Assembly: GCA_015680905.1 (NCBI GenBank)
Contig: CM027381.1
Location: forward strand, 72,343,501 to 72,407,500
Direction: 5' to 3'
Length of the DNA: 64,000 nucleotides
DNA from: Coptis chinensis
Taxonomy: Eukaryota > Streptophyta > Magnoliopsida > Ranunculales > Ranunculaceae
Shown piece by piece: positions 46,421 to 58,205 of the stretch (the stretch's first letter is position 1; every line of letters begins with the position of its first letter). A program made the translations under genes and the position numbers. The notes beneath the pieces were generated by a model that was not told where the DNA came from, did not search any database, and saw nothing but the letters and a program-made list of their open reading frames with translations.

Positions 46421-48072
46421 CATATATTTGTAGCTTTGTTATAGACTTAGAAGTTGTATTTGTATGTACGAGCCCGTTATATGAGTTCTACTACCAAAAG
46501 TGAATTTATAAGATGAATTGAAAGCTAATTTTTTGTGAATATAGTATTTTCATAATAGAGAATTTTTCTATAAAAAATCAGCACAAACGAAAATGTTTAA
46601 CTTTGTCAAAAGTTGTTTTGAAATTTGAAAACTCTAGATTGGTGGATAATTTTATAACATTATAAGTAAATTTCAATACGTTTAGACATCTTCAAATGTG
46701 TTGATTTTTTCTAAGAGTGATCTATATTGTGGGGAGAATATCTCTACAAAAATTCAGCTTCTAATTCATTGTTTTTCATGGTAGAATTTTTTTGGAGTTC
46801 GTATAAATGGAATTCATATATAACGAGCTATGTAAGTCACGAATGAACTTTGATATGGTTGCACACTAGCACGTTTCAAAAACGCCAAGAAATAGCCTTT
46901 TTTGTGCCTGTTTGTTTGTGATTGATTTTTGTTTTTCCCCTTCTATATATTACTGAAGTTTCACTCCACTTTCTTAAATTTTCATACAGTCGTATCTCAA
47001 ATTTCGCACTATTGATTTCTTGAATATAAGATAAGAATATAAGACCCGATAAGAGCAGTCGTATTATTAGTGGTTGTTGAAAACGAACTCTCCTCTCAAG
47101 GCAACAGCATGGCCCAACTATTGCACAAGGAACTTTCGTTCGGGGTAACCATTAGTCCATTACTTTTCCTTTTTCAGTTTGTGTATTTTCCCTTTTTTAA
47201 AATTTGTGTTTATTGTCTCTCAAAACTTAAGTTGTATATTACTAATCTAAATCACTAAACAACAGAGCAACTACCATCTTTTATTTTCAACAATATAATG
47301 TTCCTTGAGGTACGAGGAAACATTTTCAACAATACTACCATGCTGCCACTTTCGATAAGAAATTCAGTAAATCTTTTCTTTCAAATAATTAAAAGTAACT
47401 TAGATAATACTCTTGTCTAAGCGATTATTCATTCCAATTAGGTATTCGAATTGTGTATGATAACGTACTATATATTATACACTGGTGATCGTTGACTTGA
47501 ATTAAGGTTACCTATTGCATACTCGTGAACTATAGAAGAAGAGAATCGTGAAGACAGATCAAAATGGTGAAGTCCACACCACTTCGTACACTTCTTAGTC
47601 AAAAATATACTGTCCACTTGTGACTAAACATATCAACACACGCACTGGACACAAGGGCCGTGCGAAATGGTTTATAGCGACCAAACAGTTTCGACACGCG
47701 TCTAAGGTCCAACCGACGCCTACGAAGAGAATGGCATTGAATAGTCTTACGATTTTCATCCAAGATCATTTCAAAACTTCGGGGGCATCATGCTGTGCTA
47801 ACTGGCTAAGCCGTAAAATGGGGTTTCCGAGGTAATCGGTCTAGTAGGATTTAGTGGGTTTTATATTAAAATATAGAATAGCAACAACACTGAAAGTCAG
47901 ATAATACCTTCAAAATACATAGAAGTCTATGTTTTGTTGTGTTTATATTTATTTTTAGAGTAAAAAATAACATAATTGGAAAAAAACCGCACATTACCAG
48001 TGAGATGGGCTTTTCATTTTATATCCAATATGACAATACCCAAACTTTTTACAGCACAGTCACACAATTTCA
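46421..48072. other. Intergenic region with weak exon-like segments
   Basis: AT-rich. On + at about 47,070..47,140 a short open segment (ENELSSQGNSMAQLLHKELS) ends at a GG|GTAACC donor-like site, and 47,620..47,835 is a 71-codon basic frame. Neither is recognisable and they are not clearly linked. Confidence 0.3.
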
Positions 48073-48080
48073 TTTTAGAC

Positions 48081-48486
48081 CATGGCCCAAAATATCGCCG
48101 AGATATCCGATATCTCGCCGATATATCTCGGTAAATTGGTACACCGATATCGATATTTCCGACATATATCCACCGAATATTGAACCCCTTTTTTTCCGAG
48201 ATATATCGGAATTTCCGATATGAAACTTTATATCGCCGATATAATCGATATTTCCGATATAATCGATATATATCGGTTGACTTTTTGACCATTTTTAAAT
48301 ATAAATCCGATATTTCCAATATATTTTCGATATATTTCCGATATTTCTGATATTATATGTCCGATATATCCGAAATTTCCGATATTTTAAATAGTTTGGA
48401 CTAGTCACAAAAAAACCGATATATCCGATATATCTCGGTTTTTGGGTACACCGATATATTAACCGATATCGAAATTTTGGGCCTTG
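48081..48486. mobile_element. hAT-like non-autonomous element, 406 bp, CGATATATC-rich
   Basis: Perfect 8-bp target duplication TTTTAGAC at 48,073..48,080 and 48,487..48,494. Termini CATGGCCCAAAAT and ATTTTGGGCCTTG are inverted with one mismatch in 13. The interior is dominated by CCGATATATCGG-type words, like the element at 23,522..23,942, to which it is probably related. Confidence 0.88.
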
Positions 48487-48888
48487 TTTTAGACTAGCAA
48501 CCATCATCTTCCACAGTTCCACCTCAAAGCAAGATTTGTTTTCAACGAACAGAACCGCTCCCAAATCTCTTTCTCTCTCTATACTTACCATAGGGCTTTG
48601 AATCGGAAAATAAATCAGAATCTCTTTCAATACCCCCAAAGATTTAAGCATTCAAGTCCAACCTCTATCGCTTGTCCACCCAGAAAAATCAAACACATTT
48701 GTCAAACATTAAATTTTCTGATAATATCAGTGACTTTTTTTCCTCATTATATTTGTCCGAGAAATCGGTTTTCTCTCGAGATGACCGAATAAATCACTAA
48801 CTAGATAATAATTGAGAAATCAGGATAAACCATATTGCTCTAACCCCTGATACACGGCTAATAATCAGCAATTTAATATATATATGGA

Positions 48889-49267
48889 GTAGGTTCTGTT
48901 TACAACACTTTTTATACAACGTTTTATACAATATTCCTTAAAAATATAAATTAAACCTTGATTTGTTGTAGATATGATTTCCACACCATGGAGATCATCT
49001 CCACAAAAAAGCAGCTCATTTGAAAATTCTTAACCATGAGAAAAATTGCTCTCAACTTATGAATTTTTATCAACGGTCCAAAAATATCGATTTTGTAATT
49101 TTTTTTGGCAAACTTAGAAATGTTCAAAGGACCCAATTTTTTGTAGAGATCATATCCATGGTGAGAACATCTTATCTACCAAAAATTAGCATTTAAAACA
49201 TCTTGAAAGGTCCGATGGGGAAAATTGTATAAAACGTTGTAAAAAAAGTGTTATAAACGGAACCTAC
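48889..49267. mobile_element. MITE, 379 bp, with about 44-bp terminal inverted repeats
   Basis: Left GTAGGTTCTGTTTACAACAC continuing to ACGTTTTATACAAT; right ATTGTATAAAACGTTG to GTGTTATAAACGGAACCTAC. It sits against (TA)n DNA on both sides, which may hide the target duplication. The inner part has GTAGATATGATTTCCAC and GTAGAGATCATATCCA as inverted words, shared with the MITE at 50,299..50,596. Confidence 0.8.

Positions 49268-49269
<2 letters not shown>

Positions 49270-49339
<70 letters not shown>
49270..49339. repeat. (TA)n microsatellite, about 70 bp
   Basis: Uninterrupted TA dinucleotides between the MITE and the palindrome. Confidence 0.95.
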
Positions 49340-49342
<3 letters not shown>

Positions 49343-49454
49343 CTACCCTTTGGGAGATAGAATTATAGAAATAGTGATGTTGAGCACACAACATAATATT
49401 TTATGTTGTGTGCTCAACATCACTATTTCTATAATTCTATCTCCCAAAGGGTAG
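49343..49454. repeat. Perfect palindrome with 54-bp arms and 4-nt centre
   Basis: Left arm 49,343..49,396 and right arm 49,401..49,454 are exact reverse complements; the centre is TATT. The arm starts CTACCCTTTGGGAGATAG. A second small hairpin, GTGCCGTCATGGCAC, follows immediately. No ORF. Confidence 0.95.
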
Positions 49455-49762
49455 TGCCGTCATGGCACGGTGCAAATTGCTACGATATTTTGCTTACCGT
49501 GTCGCTATAATTGGTATACTAGTATTTCCGGTACTGTACATTGTTATGTCAGCATATAAATAAAACCCAATAAAATTAGTCAAGTTTTCTCAAAATGGCA
49601 TATATTTCATGCTAGAGCACTTGGAGAACACATTTGGGTAATCCTTCCATATGCCATTGTATCGTCAATATGGTGGTGTGCTCGAAAGGAAATCGTCTTT
49701 AGAAACGAGACACTCTATCGATAAGATGATTAATAGGATCAAGGGATGTGTTTTGGCATGGC

Positions 49763-50124
49763 TATGGCTGTTGTTAATGGATTTTGATAACCTGATAACT
49801 GACCCGAACCAAATCGAGAAAAAACGGTTTGGGTTTTGGTAATTTGGTTTGTCCTCTACCGAACCAAACTGATAAGATATTGGTTTGGTTTTGGGTTTGC
49901 CCTATGCCGAATCGATAAAATGACATTTTAGTAATATTTATGATTAATTTTATATAGATTTTATCAATTGTGTGGCTAAAATTAATCTATTTGATTTAAG
50001 ATTTAATTGATTTTATAGTTTTCGGTTCAGGTCGGTTTGGTTCGGTTTCGGGTATCCAATTACCTTATCGGTTCAATTTTGAATTTTTCAGAACCCGGCC
50101 TAAACCAATCCATTGACAGCCCTA
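49763..50124. mobile_element. hAT-like non-autonomous element, 362 bp
   Basis: Perfect 8-bp target duplication GGCATGGC at 49,755..49,762 and 50,125..50,132. Termini TATGGCTGTTGTTAATGGAT and ATCCATTGACAGCCCTA are imperfect inverted repeats of the TAGGGCTGTCAATGGAT type. The interior is rich in CGGTTTGGTTCGG words. Confidence 0.85.
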
Positions 50125-50298
50125 GGCATGGCTTTGTACGAACGAAACCACTTTCGTGGCTTGTCGACATCACCACTTCTTCGATTTGGCATTCAATTAG
50201 ACAAAGATCATTGACAACTATTGGTAATGTACTTCTTTGTAGTGGGGTAAAATCCACGAGACTCTCACACACACTTTCCCACTTACATGGAGTCATTG

Positions 50299-50596
50299 AC
50301 AATTTCACCTACAAAATGAATTAAAACCTAATTTTTTGTGGATATGATCTACTAATCATAAAGATCATCTCGATCTATAAAAATTCAACTCGTTTGACAA
50401 TTTTTAACATTGACAAAAGATGATTGGAAAAACTCGACATTTATGGACTGTTAGATATTTTTTCAAAAATGGACAACAATTTTTATCTAGGTTAGAGGAT
50501 ATCAAACGAGTTGAATTTTTGTAGAGATGATCTTTATGGTCGGTAGATCATATCCACAAAAAATTATGTTTTAATTCATTTAGTAGGTGAAGTTGT
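50299..50596. mobile_element. MITE, about 298 bp, with long imperfect inverted arms
   Basis: Left ACAATTTCACCTAC and right GTAGGTGAAGTTGT, with pairing continuing about 90 bp inward (GGATATGATCTACTAATC against GGTAGATCATATCC). No ORF. Target duplication unclear. Confidence 0.78.
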
Positions 50597-51430
50597 GGGT
50601 TGTTTTAGATTTTGTACGTAGTTTGGTACTTATTTTAAGGTCCTTTTAGGAGCCGAGCTGTATATATATATATATATATACCAAGAAGTATAATTATTTT
50701 TACATAAATAGCAAAATAAAAAGTACATTTTACATAAGTTAGTGACTTGTGTAGGCTCCTCCAACATTATATTGAAAACCTAGTTCAAAAGAACAAACTG
50801 TTCCATTGTCGGAATATGAACCGAGGTGGAGGAAGTGGAAATAACTGAGGCCATTTTAATATCAGTTGTGTTTCTCTATAATCCAATCCTAGGTTATAAG
50901 TCTGGCTCGGGACCAACAACACGACTTTTACAAGTTGAAGGGCTTGACTGAAAATGTAGGAGGCCCATGGAAAACAAGGCCTTATTATTAGACTACAATG
51001 AACATTGGCCTTCCAAGTATGAGGTCCACACCAGCTTCCTCACCTACCTATAGGGTGAGTCGACCTGTGATTGGAGATTGTAATCTAAATATATTATTGC
51101 ACAAGGGGCGAAAATGCTCATAAGAGATATCAGCACGCCACATCAACACAATTTTTAAGTGAAGATGCAAAATTAATTAAAAGGCAGGACAATATTTTAA
51201 TTAATTGCAAGTTAGTCCTTGCTTTGAATTAACATAGGATTTTCTCGAGATTGTTTGGATGTTCTCGAGATACATAAATTAATAAAAAACCAATTACACA
51301 CCCACTCTTTAAACTAATTCGCGATAACTAAGAATCATACAAACACAAAACTTGAATAATCTAACAAAAAAACCCTTCGACTGTGGCTTTGACTTGCAAC
51401 TATGACTCCTAATAAAACAAAAAACCTTCC

Positions 51431-51471
<41 letters not shown>

Positions 51472-52073
51472 TCTTCAATCAAACTACTATAAAACCCTAA
51501 CAATCAAACTTTATGAATTTTAACATAAAAGTTTAAAAAATCCTTGAAAGAGCCTATATATCCTCAAACCTATCATCAAACTTCAAGAACTTCCTGTAAG
51601 TTTTTTTTTTTTTTTTTGACAACTTCAATTACCCTTTCAAAGATCCTTCAAAGAGAGAGTCTATCAACAACCATCTCCATGTACATCTATCAACAACTTG
51701 CATATTCTCGTAAGTTTTTCTTTAACAACTTCCTTCAGTTTATGATAGATCATCAACCAACCTTCAACCAATCAATGTGAAAAAACTAATTATGAATTAT
51801 GATCAATATGAAAAAAACTAAGTATAATCAGTTGACAAATTGTTTCATATAATAGACTTATATTGAAGAAATGGTTGGAATCAACATTGTCAGTGAAGTA
51901 GCCCTTACAAGCTCCACCCCTAAAATAGTCACCTTTACTTTCAAGAGCGAGCTTAGGTCAAAGAAAATAATCAGCTTCCAATATTTAACAAGTTAGCATA
52001 TTGTTAGAAACTCAATCCTTGAAGAAATTAATTATAATCATGTATCAACAAGTCCCAGTGGCATGTAGTAGGA
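50597..52073. other. AT-rich DNA without a supported gene
   Basis: Contains (TA)n at about 50,660..50,681, a run of about 35 A at 51,435..51,469, poly-T near 51,601..51,617, and a CTATCAACAAC direct repeat near 51,661 and 51,687. No recognisable frames. Confidence 0.5.
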
Positions 52074-53025
52074 ACTACACCATTCGGGCTATTTTGCAAC
52101 AATTGGGATTTTTCATAGCCAACACATATATATCCGTTAGTTAATTGACAACATTCAGTAACCGTTAGTAATAGAAGTATCCATTGGCAAATATTGGTAA
52201 ATATTATGCAACGTTTTATTATGGTGAAAATTAAAGCGTTTTATATATTTTATATTATGCCAATGGTAATGGAATATACCTTACAGAGTTGATAAACAAA
52301 AGGGAAGATAATTAAATTGTCAAAAACAAAAATCACTTTGCCAAAAATATATATAACGAAAACTTAAGCGGGAGATAACGAAAACTTAAGCGGGATTTTT
52401 TTTTTGCTCTAGCCGTCATCTAAATCGCGATGCCCTAAAAATAAATCAATAACAAGTGAAAGAAAAGGAAAACAACAGGAAGAAAGAGAAAACAGTAGAG
52501 TGGTTTCGATTCCTCACTGGGTAAGTCGTCCTCTCTTCCTCTCTCTTGTTTTTCTTATGTTCTTCCCCTTCTTGTTCCTCTTCTCTCCTCCCCTTTCAAT
52601 AATTGATTTCGGGTTCTAATTAAAATTTGTATCTTAGAGATTAAACGAGCTGTCGCTGCTTTTGTCACTCGATCTGCTCAAGATAACTAATTTACTCATC
52701 ATTTTTTTTAAAGTGAGGTTCTTGCTTATGGGTTTTGTCCAACTTTCGATTTTGAGATAAAAGACCCATCTTTTATATAAAAGGTGCTTGTTTTTATTAG
52801 ATTTGTTTACTCTCATGTGTTGTGACTTGATTTACTCCATATTAGATCAATGTTTTATCTATCACTATTAATGGTTCATAATGTTATTTTTGAAACTTAA
52901 ATGCAATGCCTGATTTTTTTTAATATTTTTTCTTGTTTTACAATTTGCAGTAGTACCCCTTTGGTTTGTTCATGTCAAATTTATTAATTCAATGAAAGTG
53001 AACCATCTTTGTGGTCAAGTCCAAA

Positions 53026-53028
<3 letters not shown>

Positions 53029-53057
<29 letters not shown>
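53029..53057. repeat. (CT)n microsatellite
   Basis: About 14 CT units within the presumed first intron of the CACTA transposase gene. Confidence 0.95.
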
Positions 53058-53059
<2 letters not shown>

Positions 53060-53820
53060 GTGTATGTCTATGTGTTTGTTTGTTTCATTCCCCTTTTGTT
53101 TTTGAAATATTGTTTATTATGATATATAATATTTGATTGAAGAGTCCAACTTTGTTCGCCAGCACAGTAACCATGCACTATGTGCATTTTCGTTTGTCAA
53201 GTTAAATATGACTGAAATGAAAAGCTTGGGTGAATAAAAATGGACTCTCTATGTCACACTCTGCTAAACTTCAGAAACCTCCCAACCTTCAATAAAAATA
53301 GACTCTGTATGTTACACTTTGTGTTCACAGACCTCATCGATGAGTTAGGGAATTCAAAATCACACTCATTTTTTGTTAGATGGGAAGTCTCTGTCTACCT
53401 TTGCACTTGCTCGATCAATTTCCTTTGGAGATTTTCGCTTAAAATCCTATCATTCTTGAGAGGAATATTTATATGCTTCTTGTCTCTTGAAAATCCTGCA
53501 CTTGAAGGTGATTTAGCCAAGTCAATGATTTCCTTGTACAAACGAAGACAACATAAATTAACACTACCAAATAATGTAGTCGTGTACCCTATCGTCTGAT
53601 CCGGAGTCAACCAAACTCCGAAGTTTTCTCAATTGCAGTAGTACCCCTTTGGTCTCACTTAATGTACCCCTTTGTGGTTACATAGTATAGTATGGTAGTT
53701 GACAGTACATATGAGTGTTTAAGTGTTACATGTACGTTTGCATATAATCGGATGATTGGAACTTATTTGCTTATTTTGTCTTAAATTCCTTAACTATATA
53801 TAAACATATTTTATTGTAGA

Positions 53821-54378
53821 ATGAGTGAGCAAATTTAGATAGTTTGGATGGACGAAAAAAACAAGAATTCTACACTTTATGAAGATGGGGTTAGGGATTT
53901 TGTTTCATTTGCCAAAACAAAGTTGGGCGGGTCAGCTTGTCCTTGCCCATGTAAAAACTGTAGGAATAGGTTTAGACTAGAATATGATGTGGTTGAAGAT
54001 CATTTGAACCTAAACGGTCTCTCATACCGTGTATGGGTTTTACATGGTGAAAGATGCTTGCAGACTTCGATGGAGCATCCAGTGGTGGGAAACATGGAAG
54101 AAATAAACACCGAGGAAGAAGGGCTTGGAATAAGGAACTTTGTTGATGCTTATATGGGCCATGGTATTGAAATAGGAGATAATGAACCACCGTTTGTTCC
54201 TGAACCAGACTTGGGTAAGAGGTATCTTGACTACAAAAAAAAAAGCGAAAGAAAAATTGTATCCTTCTTGTGAGGGACCCGAGACAACACTTTCAGCAAT
54301 TGTTGAACTTCACAATTTGAAGAAACAGTTTGGGTGGTCTGGGAATAGTGTGACAACATTGTTGTCCATGTTGAGGAG
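53821..54378 (+). pseudogene. CACTA transposase (TNP2-type), N-terminal fragment
   Basis: The transposase-associated domain is visible: VRDFVSFAKTKLGGSACPCP, then CKNCRNRF, VVEDHLNLNGLSYRVWVLHG. The start of the TNP2 region follows: KLYPSCEG, then LSAIVELHNLKKQFGWSGNS, TTLLSMLRS. Three defects: an in-frame TAG five codons after the ATG at 53,821 (reading resumes at Met 53,848), a one-base frameshift in the A-run at about 54,235, and truncation at 54,378 where the LTR begins. The protein would bind and cut CACTA element ends; this fragment cannot. Confidence 0.85.
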
Positions 54379-55865
54379 TGATAACCCGTAAAAACTCAAC
54401 TAGATTACTCTAACTTCATTCTTACGGTATCAATTATTTATTTTCTACTCTCACATATATATTCATTCAATATATAGAGTACGGAATCGTTCCACTCTTA
54501 ACTCTCTAGACTTAAACGAATTCAACTAATCAAATACAAAGAACAATGGTGAGAGTAATGTGTGATGTGAAATTTCTATTCTACGATTATACTATGGATT
54601 CAAATAACTCTAAATTAACTAAACTAATAAAAATATAGATGAATCAAATATGGAGAAAGCAATCCACTTTTTAAGTTCTTAACATGCTAGCATAGATTTG
54701 TATAGAAAACCCTAGTCTAGATACTCTCACACAAGATTAAAATATAAAGACTAGACCTTTAATGATCCCTAATTACTTTATACTATCTCTAGTCATAAAA
54801 TAATTAGCATGAGAGAAAGCCTGTTCCCATTCTCATGGCGAACTCACTATTCTCTAGTTTAGGTTAAACTCTTCTTATCTCTAAGTCAAGAAAAACATAA
54901 ACTTAAAATCTTAAACAACAAATCTATACTAACAAATCAAGTCCTCTTAAAGTTTCATTCAACTCCCTCTAATGGAAGTTTAGCTTTGATTCATGGGACT
55001 ATCATGAACAAAATAATAAAAAGAATACATAATAGTAAGAGAAGCAATTGAATTGAATAATAATTAAGCTTTTATTAAATGGTTCTAATGGAGGCTACAA
55101 AGCTAAATCTAAATCAAAATAAGGTAATAGAACTAATTATTTGAATTTTAAAACTAATTGTGATTCTAAATAATAATCTACTTTGTTCTAACACTAATTA
55201 ATTGAAGGTAAAAACTAGATCTAAAACAAGCTATTGGAACTAATTAATGGAGTATAACATAATTTTCTAATCTTGATCTAGCTAATCTTAAGAGTTAAGT
55301 CTTCTCCATACAAATGGAGGAGACTAGATCCATTTTTTCGTGCATAGGCTGAGGAGCCATGTTTTGGGCCGGAAAATCGAGCCCAAAACCCAATTTCTTC
55401 AGTCCACAGAGGCCTTTTCAGTTGGATTTGACTTCTATGGACTTTTTGCACACTTTTGCTCCTCTGATTAGGTCAAGGGTTAGACCATTAGAAATATTTT
55501 TCCAAGCCGGTCGTTTTGACATAAGGTAGGCCCAATTCCGAGGTATGAGTCCAAAGATACGGCCTTTGAAACTTCTGCTGACTTTTATGCGTTGATTTTA
55601 CCCGCGTTGACTTTGACTTTTCAGCTTTGACCGGGATTTAAAAAGGCTTTTTCTCCTTGAATCTTGGACTTTTATCATAGAATTTCTTAGCAACTAACCC
55701 TTCCTCCTTTCTCTCACAAAAGGGACGCATTTTTGCACATATTCGACTCCAATGCTTGAAATACACAAAAGCACGATAACAGTACTAACTCTTACTTATT
55801 AATCACATAATTGGTCTAAAACAATATTGTTAAAGGGTTAAAACTACAGTTTTGGGCTCTTATCA
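54379..55865 (-). repeat. 3' LTR, 1487 bp
   Basis: Ends TGATAACC and CTCTTATCA on the + strand form the expected short inverted TG..CA termini (TGATAA/TTATCA). It begins exactly where the CACTA transposase reading is lost and ends next to a polypurine tract. No coding potential. Only one LTR is present in the window, so age cannot be estimated here. Confidence 0.75.
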
Positions 55866-55880
55866 AACCACCCCCAAACA
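55866..55880 (-). promoter_or_regulatory. Polypurine tract, primer for plus-strand DNA synthesis
   Basis: On the minus strand TGTTTGGGGGTGGTT directly precedes the LTR start TGATAAG. TTTGGGGGTG followed by TTGATAAG is a familiar arrangement at plant Ty3/gypsy 3' LTRs. Confidence 0.8.
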
Positions 55881-58205
55881 GCATTTTGCTTGTCCTCAAG
55901 CAAATATGAGAAATTAGAATAAGTGACCAAAAATGGAGTTCTAACTAATCTCGTTTCGCCGAGTGCGATTGCATTGACCATATGCAACAAGGCCTTAAAC
56001 CACTAGGAATTCTCTAGTGGACGAGTTATAGCCTCGTGAGAGTTTTCCAGTGAAGGTACTCACAAACTTCATCTATACTACAACGACTAAGAAATAAAAC
56101 TATTGTTTCCTTATTTATGTCTCAATGATCTATACATCTCACTAGTATTTAAACAAGAATGATCATTCTAAAACTTAAACTAATACATGCGTAATAATCA
56201 AATCATCTTAAGATAAACAACTATACAATGAACTATGATATGAAATGTAATGGCAGGTCCGTTTCTGAAACTTTTGGGTAGCGTGCTTAAGTAGGTTCTC
56301 ACAAGGAATGTGTCAAAACACATCACACTCTGATTTTTCCACTCAAGTTTGCTAACTCCAGTGTGCAGTAGGCACACGTTTCCTCACAATCTCAATGACA
56401 ATCTAAGGAAGCCGAGGTCGATCAAACACATCTACCACTTACTATCACACCAACCTATTTCTAATTGAGCTAGAGGTCTTTATTAGCTGATACGGGGCGT
56501 AAGTATTGGTTAAAGAAGGAAAGAAATGGATATTCAAGAAGACAAGTATGAGAAAATAGGGTCTTCATATTATGTAACTAGAGAAAACCTTGTTCTTTTG
56601 CTTCTACACTTTGTTTCCATCCTTAGCCTTTTTATTTTGGCTTTTTGACTCATTTTATTCTATTTTTGGAGTTTTTATTCTATTTATATTTTTCTTTTTC
56701 TTTTTCTTGTCTTTTCTTTTCTTTTCTTTGGATGGAAACTTCTTTTCTTTTTCTTTTCTGAAGCAACTAACTAATTTTTGTTTACACAGGTTTTTCTCTT
56801 TTCTTCACTCATCCTATTTCTCATACTTATCCAGATAGGTAGGCTGATTTTATTTTTTATTTTGTTTTATTGGGTAAAGGATTTGTGGTTTGTAAAGGCT
56901 AATAAAAGGCTCAGTGGGCGACTAGCGGATAATAAATTTCATATAGGTGTGAATTTCTGGCTATATCAATCCAAAGAGGGCCTAAATTCTCGCTTAGGAT
57001 ATGGTATGGTGATCAAGAAAGTGGATGTGTGATTTCTCTACTCGAAATTGACTTCTCCCTTGTGTCATCACTCAGATATTTCACTCTTATGAGGCTTTTA
57101 GGCTAGATGCTCACAGAATATGTATTAAGTACTCTAACCTAGGTCTTAAAAAAATCTTGCCAAGTACAATCAAAGATGCTCATGCAAGATGTTAAGTAAA
57201 AGATGCAATGACTATTACCTATGTATTAATCTATGTTTCAAAAATTAAATCCTAATTCAAGTACTACGTGAGATTTCTAGACTAATATCATCATGGAGAA
57301 GAGAACAATACCATTATAACTAAGTGTATAACATAAACTTTTTATTTATATTTTTGAATTTTTGAAATTTTATAAGACAAATAATACATAATATACAACC
57401 TAATATGTGCTTAAACATTTACATCGTGTTTCTATACCACCCCCAAACAATTTGGGAGAAGGGGGTTCATGAAACAATTCAATAACATAATTCAATTATG
57501 TAACTAACTAATTTTTATGATTTTTAACATTTTATGAATAAAAGTGTGTAATTTACATCCTAAAAGTGTCTAATTTTTGCAAATGTTTCTATCCCACCCC
57601 CAAACAATTGAACGCTTTGTCCTCAAAGTGTAAAGAGATAAAGAAAGAATTTACCATAGAAACGTGACAACAAATTGGCAGTACCTATAACAAAAATATT
57701 GTAAAGAAGATATGATAATATGAAACACAATTAAACTGTTACGTACTAACTAACACAAACTCTATTGGAGTAAACATGACAGGCAAAGGGTGGCAAAAAG
57801 ATTTGAAATGAAATACCAAAATATGCCACCCCCAAACAAAATTTGAAACTCTTTTGAAGTTTGAAAAATTTTGTGGCCTATACTCCATTAAGATGGTATT
57901 TTACAAGAAATTATATGGGTCTTTTAAAGTCAGATTCCCCTAGACTAAATGTGGGGTCGTTTTAAGTCAGATTTCCCTAGACTGTGTGCACCCCCAAACA
58001 AGCAAGAACTGGGTGACACAAAATGGATGATGCGTGGTCAACTATAAACTAATAGCTGAAAGAGTTAGGTGTCTAGCCATAAAAACATGATACTAAATGC
58101 ACCCCCAAACAGAATGAAATTATATAATTGGAAGCAATTATGTAGAGGAATGAAAGAAAACTTATGTAACCCATCAAAAAACATATGCAAACCATCATGT
58201 TGTTG
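55881..58205. other. Non-coding 3' internal region with repeated PPT-like tracts
   Basis: No long frame. A CT-rich block lies at about 56,640..56,760. CCACCCCCAAAC words recur at 57,437, 57,594, 57,826, 57,989 (CACCCCCAAAC) and 58,100. From about 57,920 the sequence is duplicated at about 60,840. Confidence 0.6.

Larger units (their letters stand above)
52074..54378 (+). mobile_element. 5' part of a CACTA (En/Spm) element
   Basis: The left end reads ACTACACCATTCGGGCTATT, very like CACTACA-type plant CACTA termini if the base at 52,073 (A) was once C. CCGTTAGT-type subterminal words follow. A donor GG|GTAAGTCG at about 52,521 and acceptor TATTGTAG at 53,819 would splice a leader exon to the transposase start. 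A 22-bp AACGAAAACTTAAGCGGG tandem duplication lies at about 52,357..52,396. The element is cut at 54,378 by the LTR retroelement; its 3' end is not in the window. Confidence 0.6.

Noticed and set aside
49515-49540. GGTATACTAG as a possible Helitron terminus after the palindrome
   Set aside because: The small hairpin GTGCCGTCATGGCAC is too far from a CTRR end and no matching opposite end was found.
53240-53599. 119-codon frame in the CACTA region
   Set aside because: No recognisable domain; it lies in the presumed first intron and lacks coding character.
56590-57032. Phe-rich frames on + in the retroelement
   Set aside because: Produced by a T/CT-rich tract on the antisense strand of the element.
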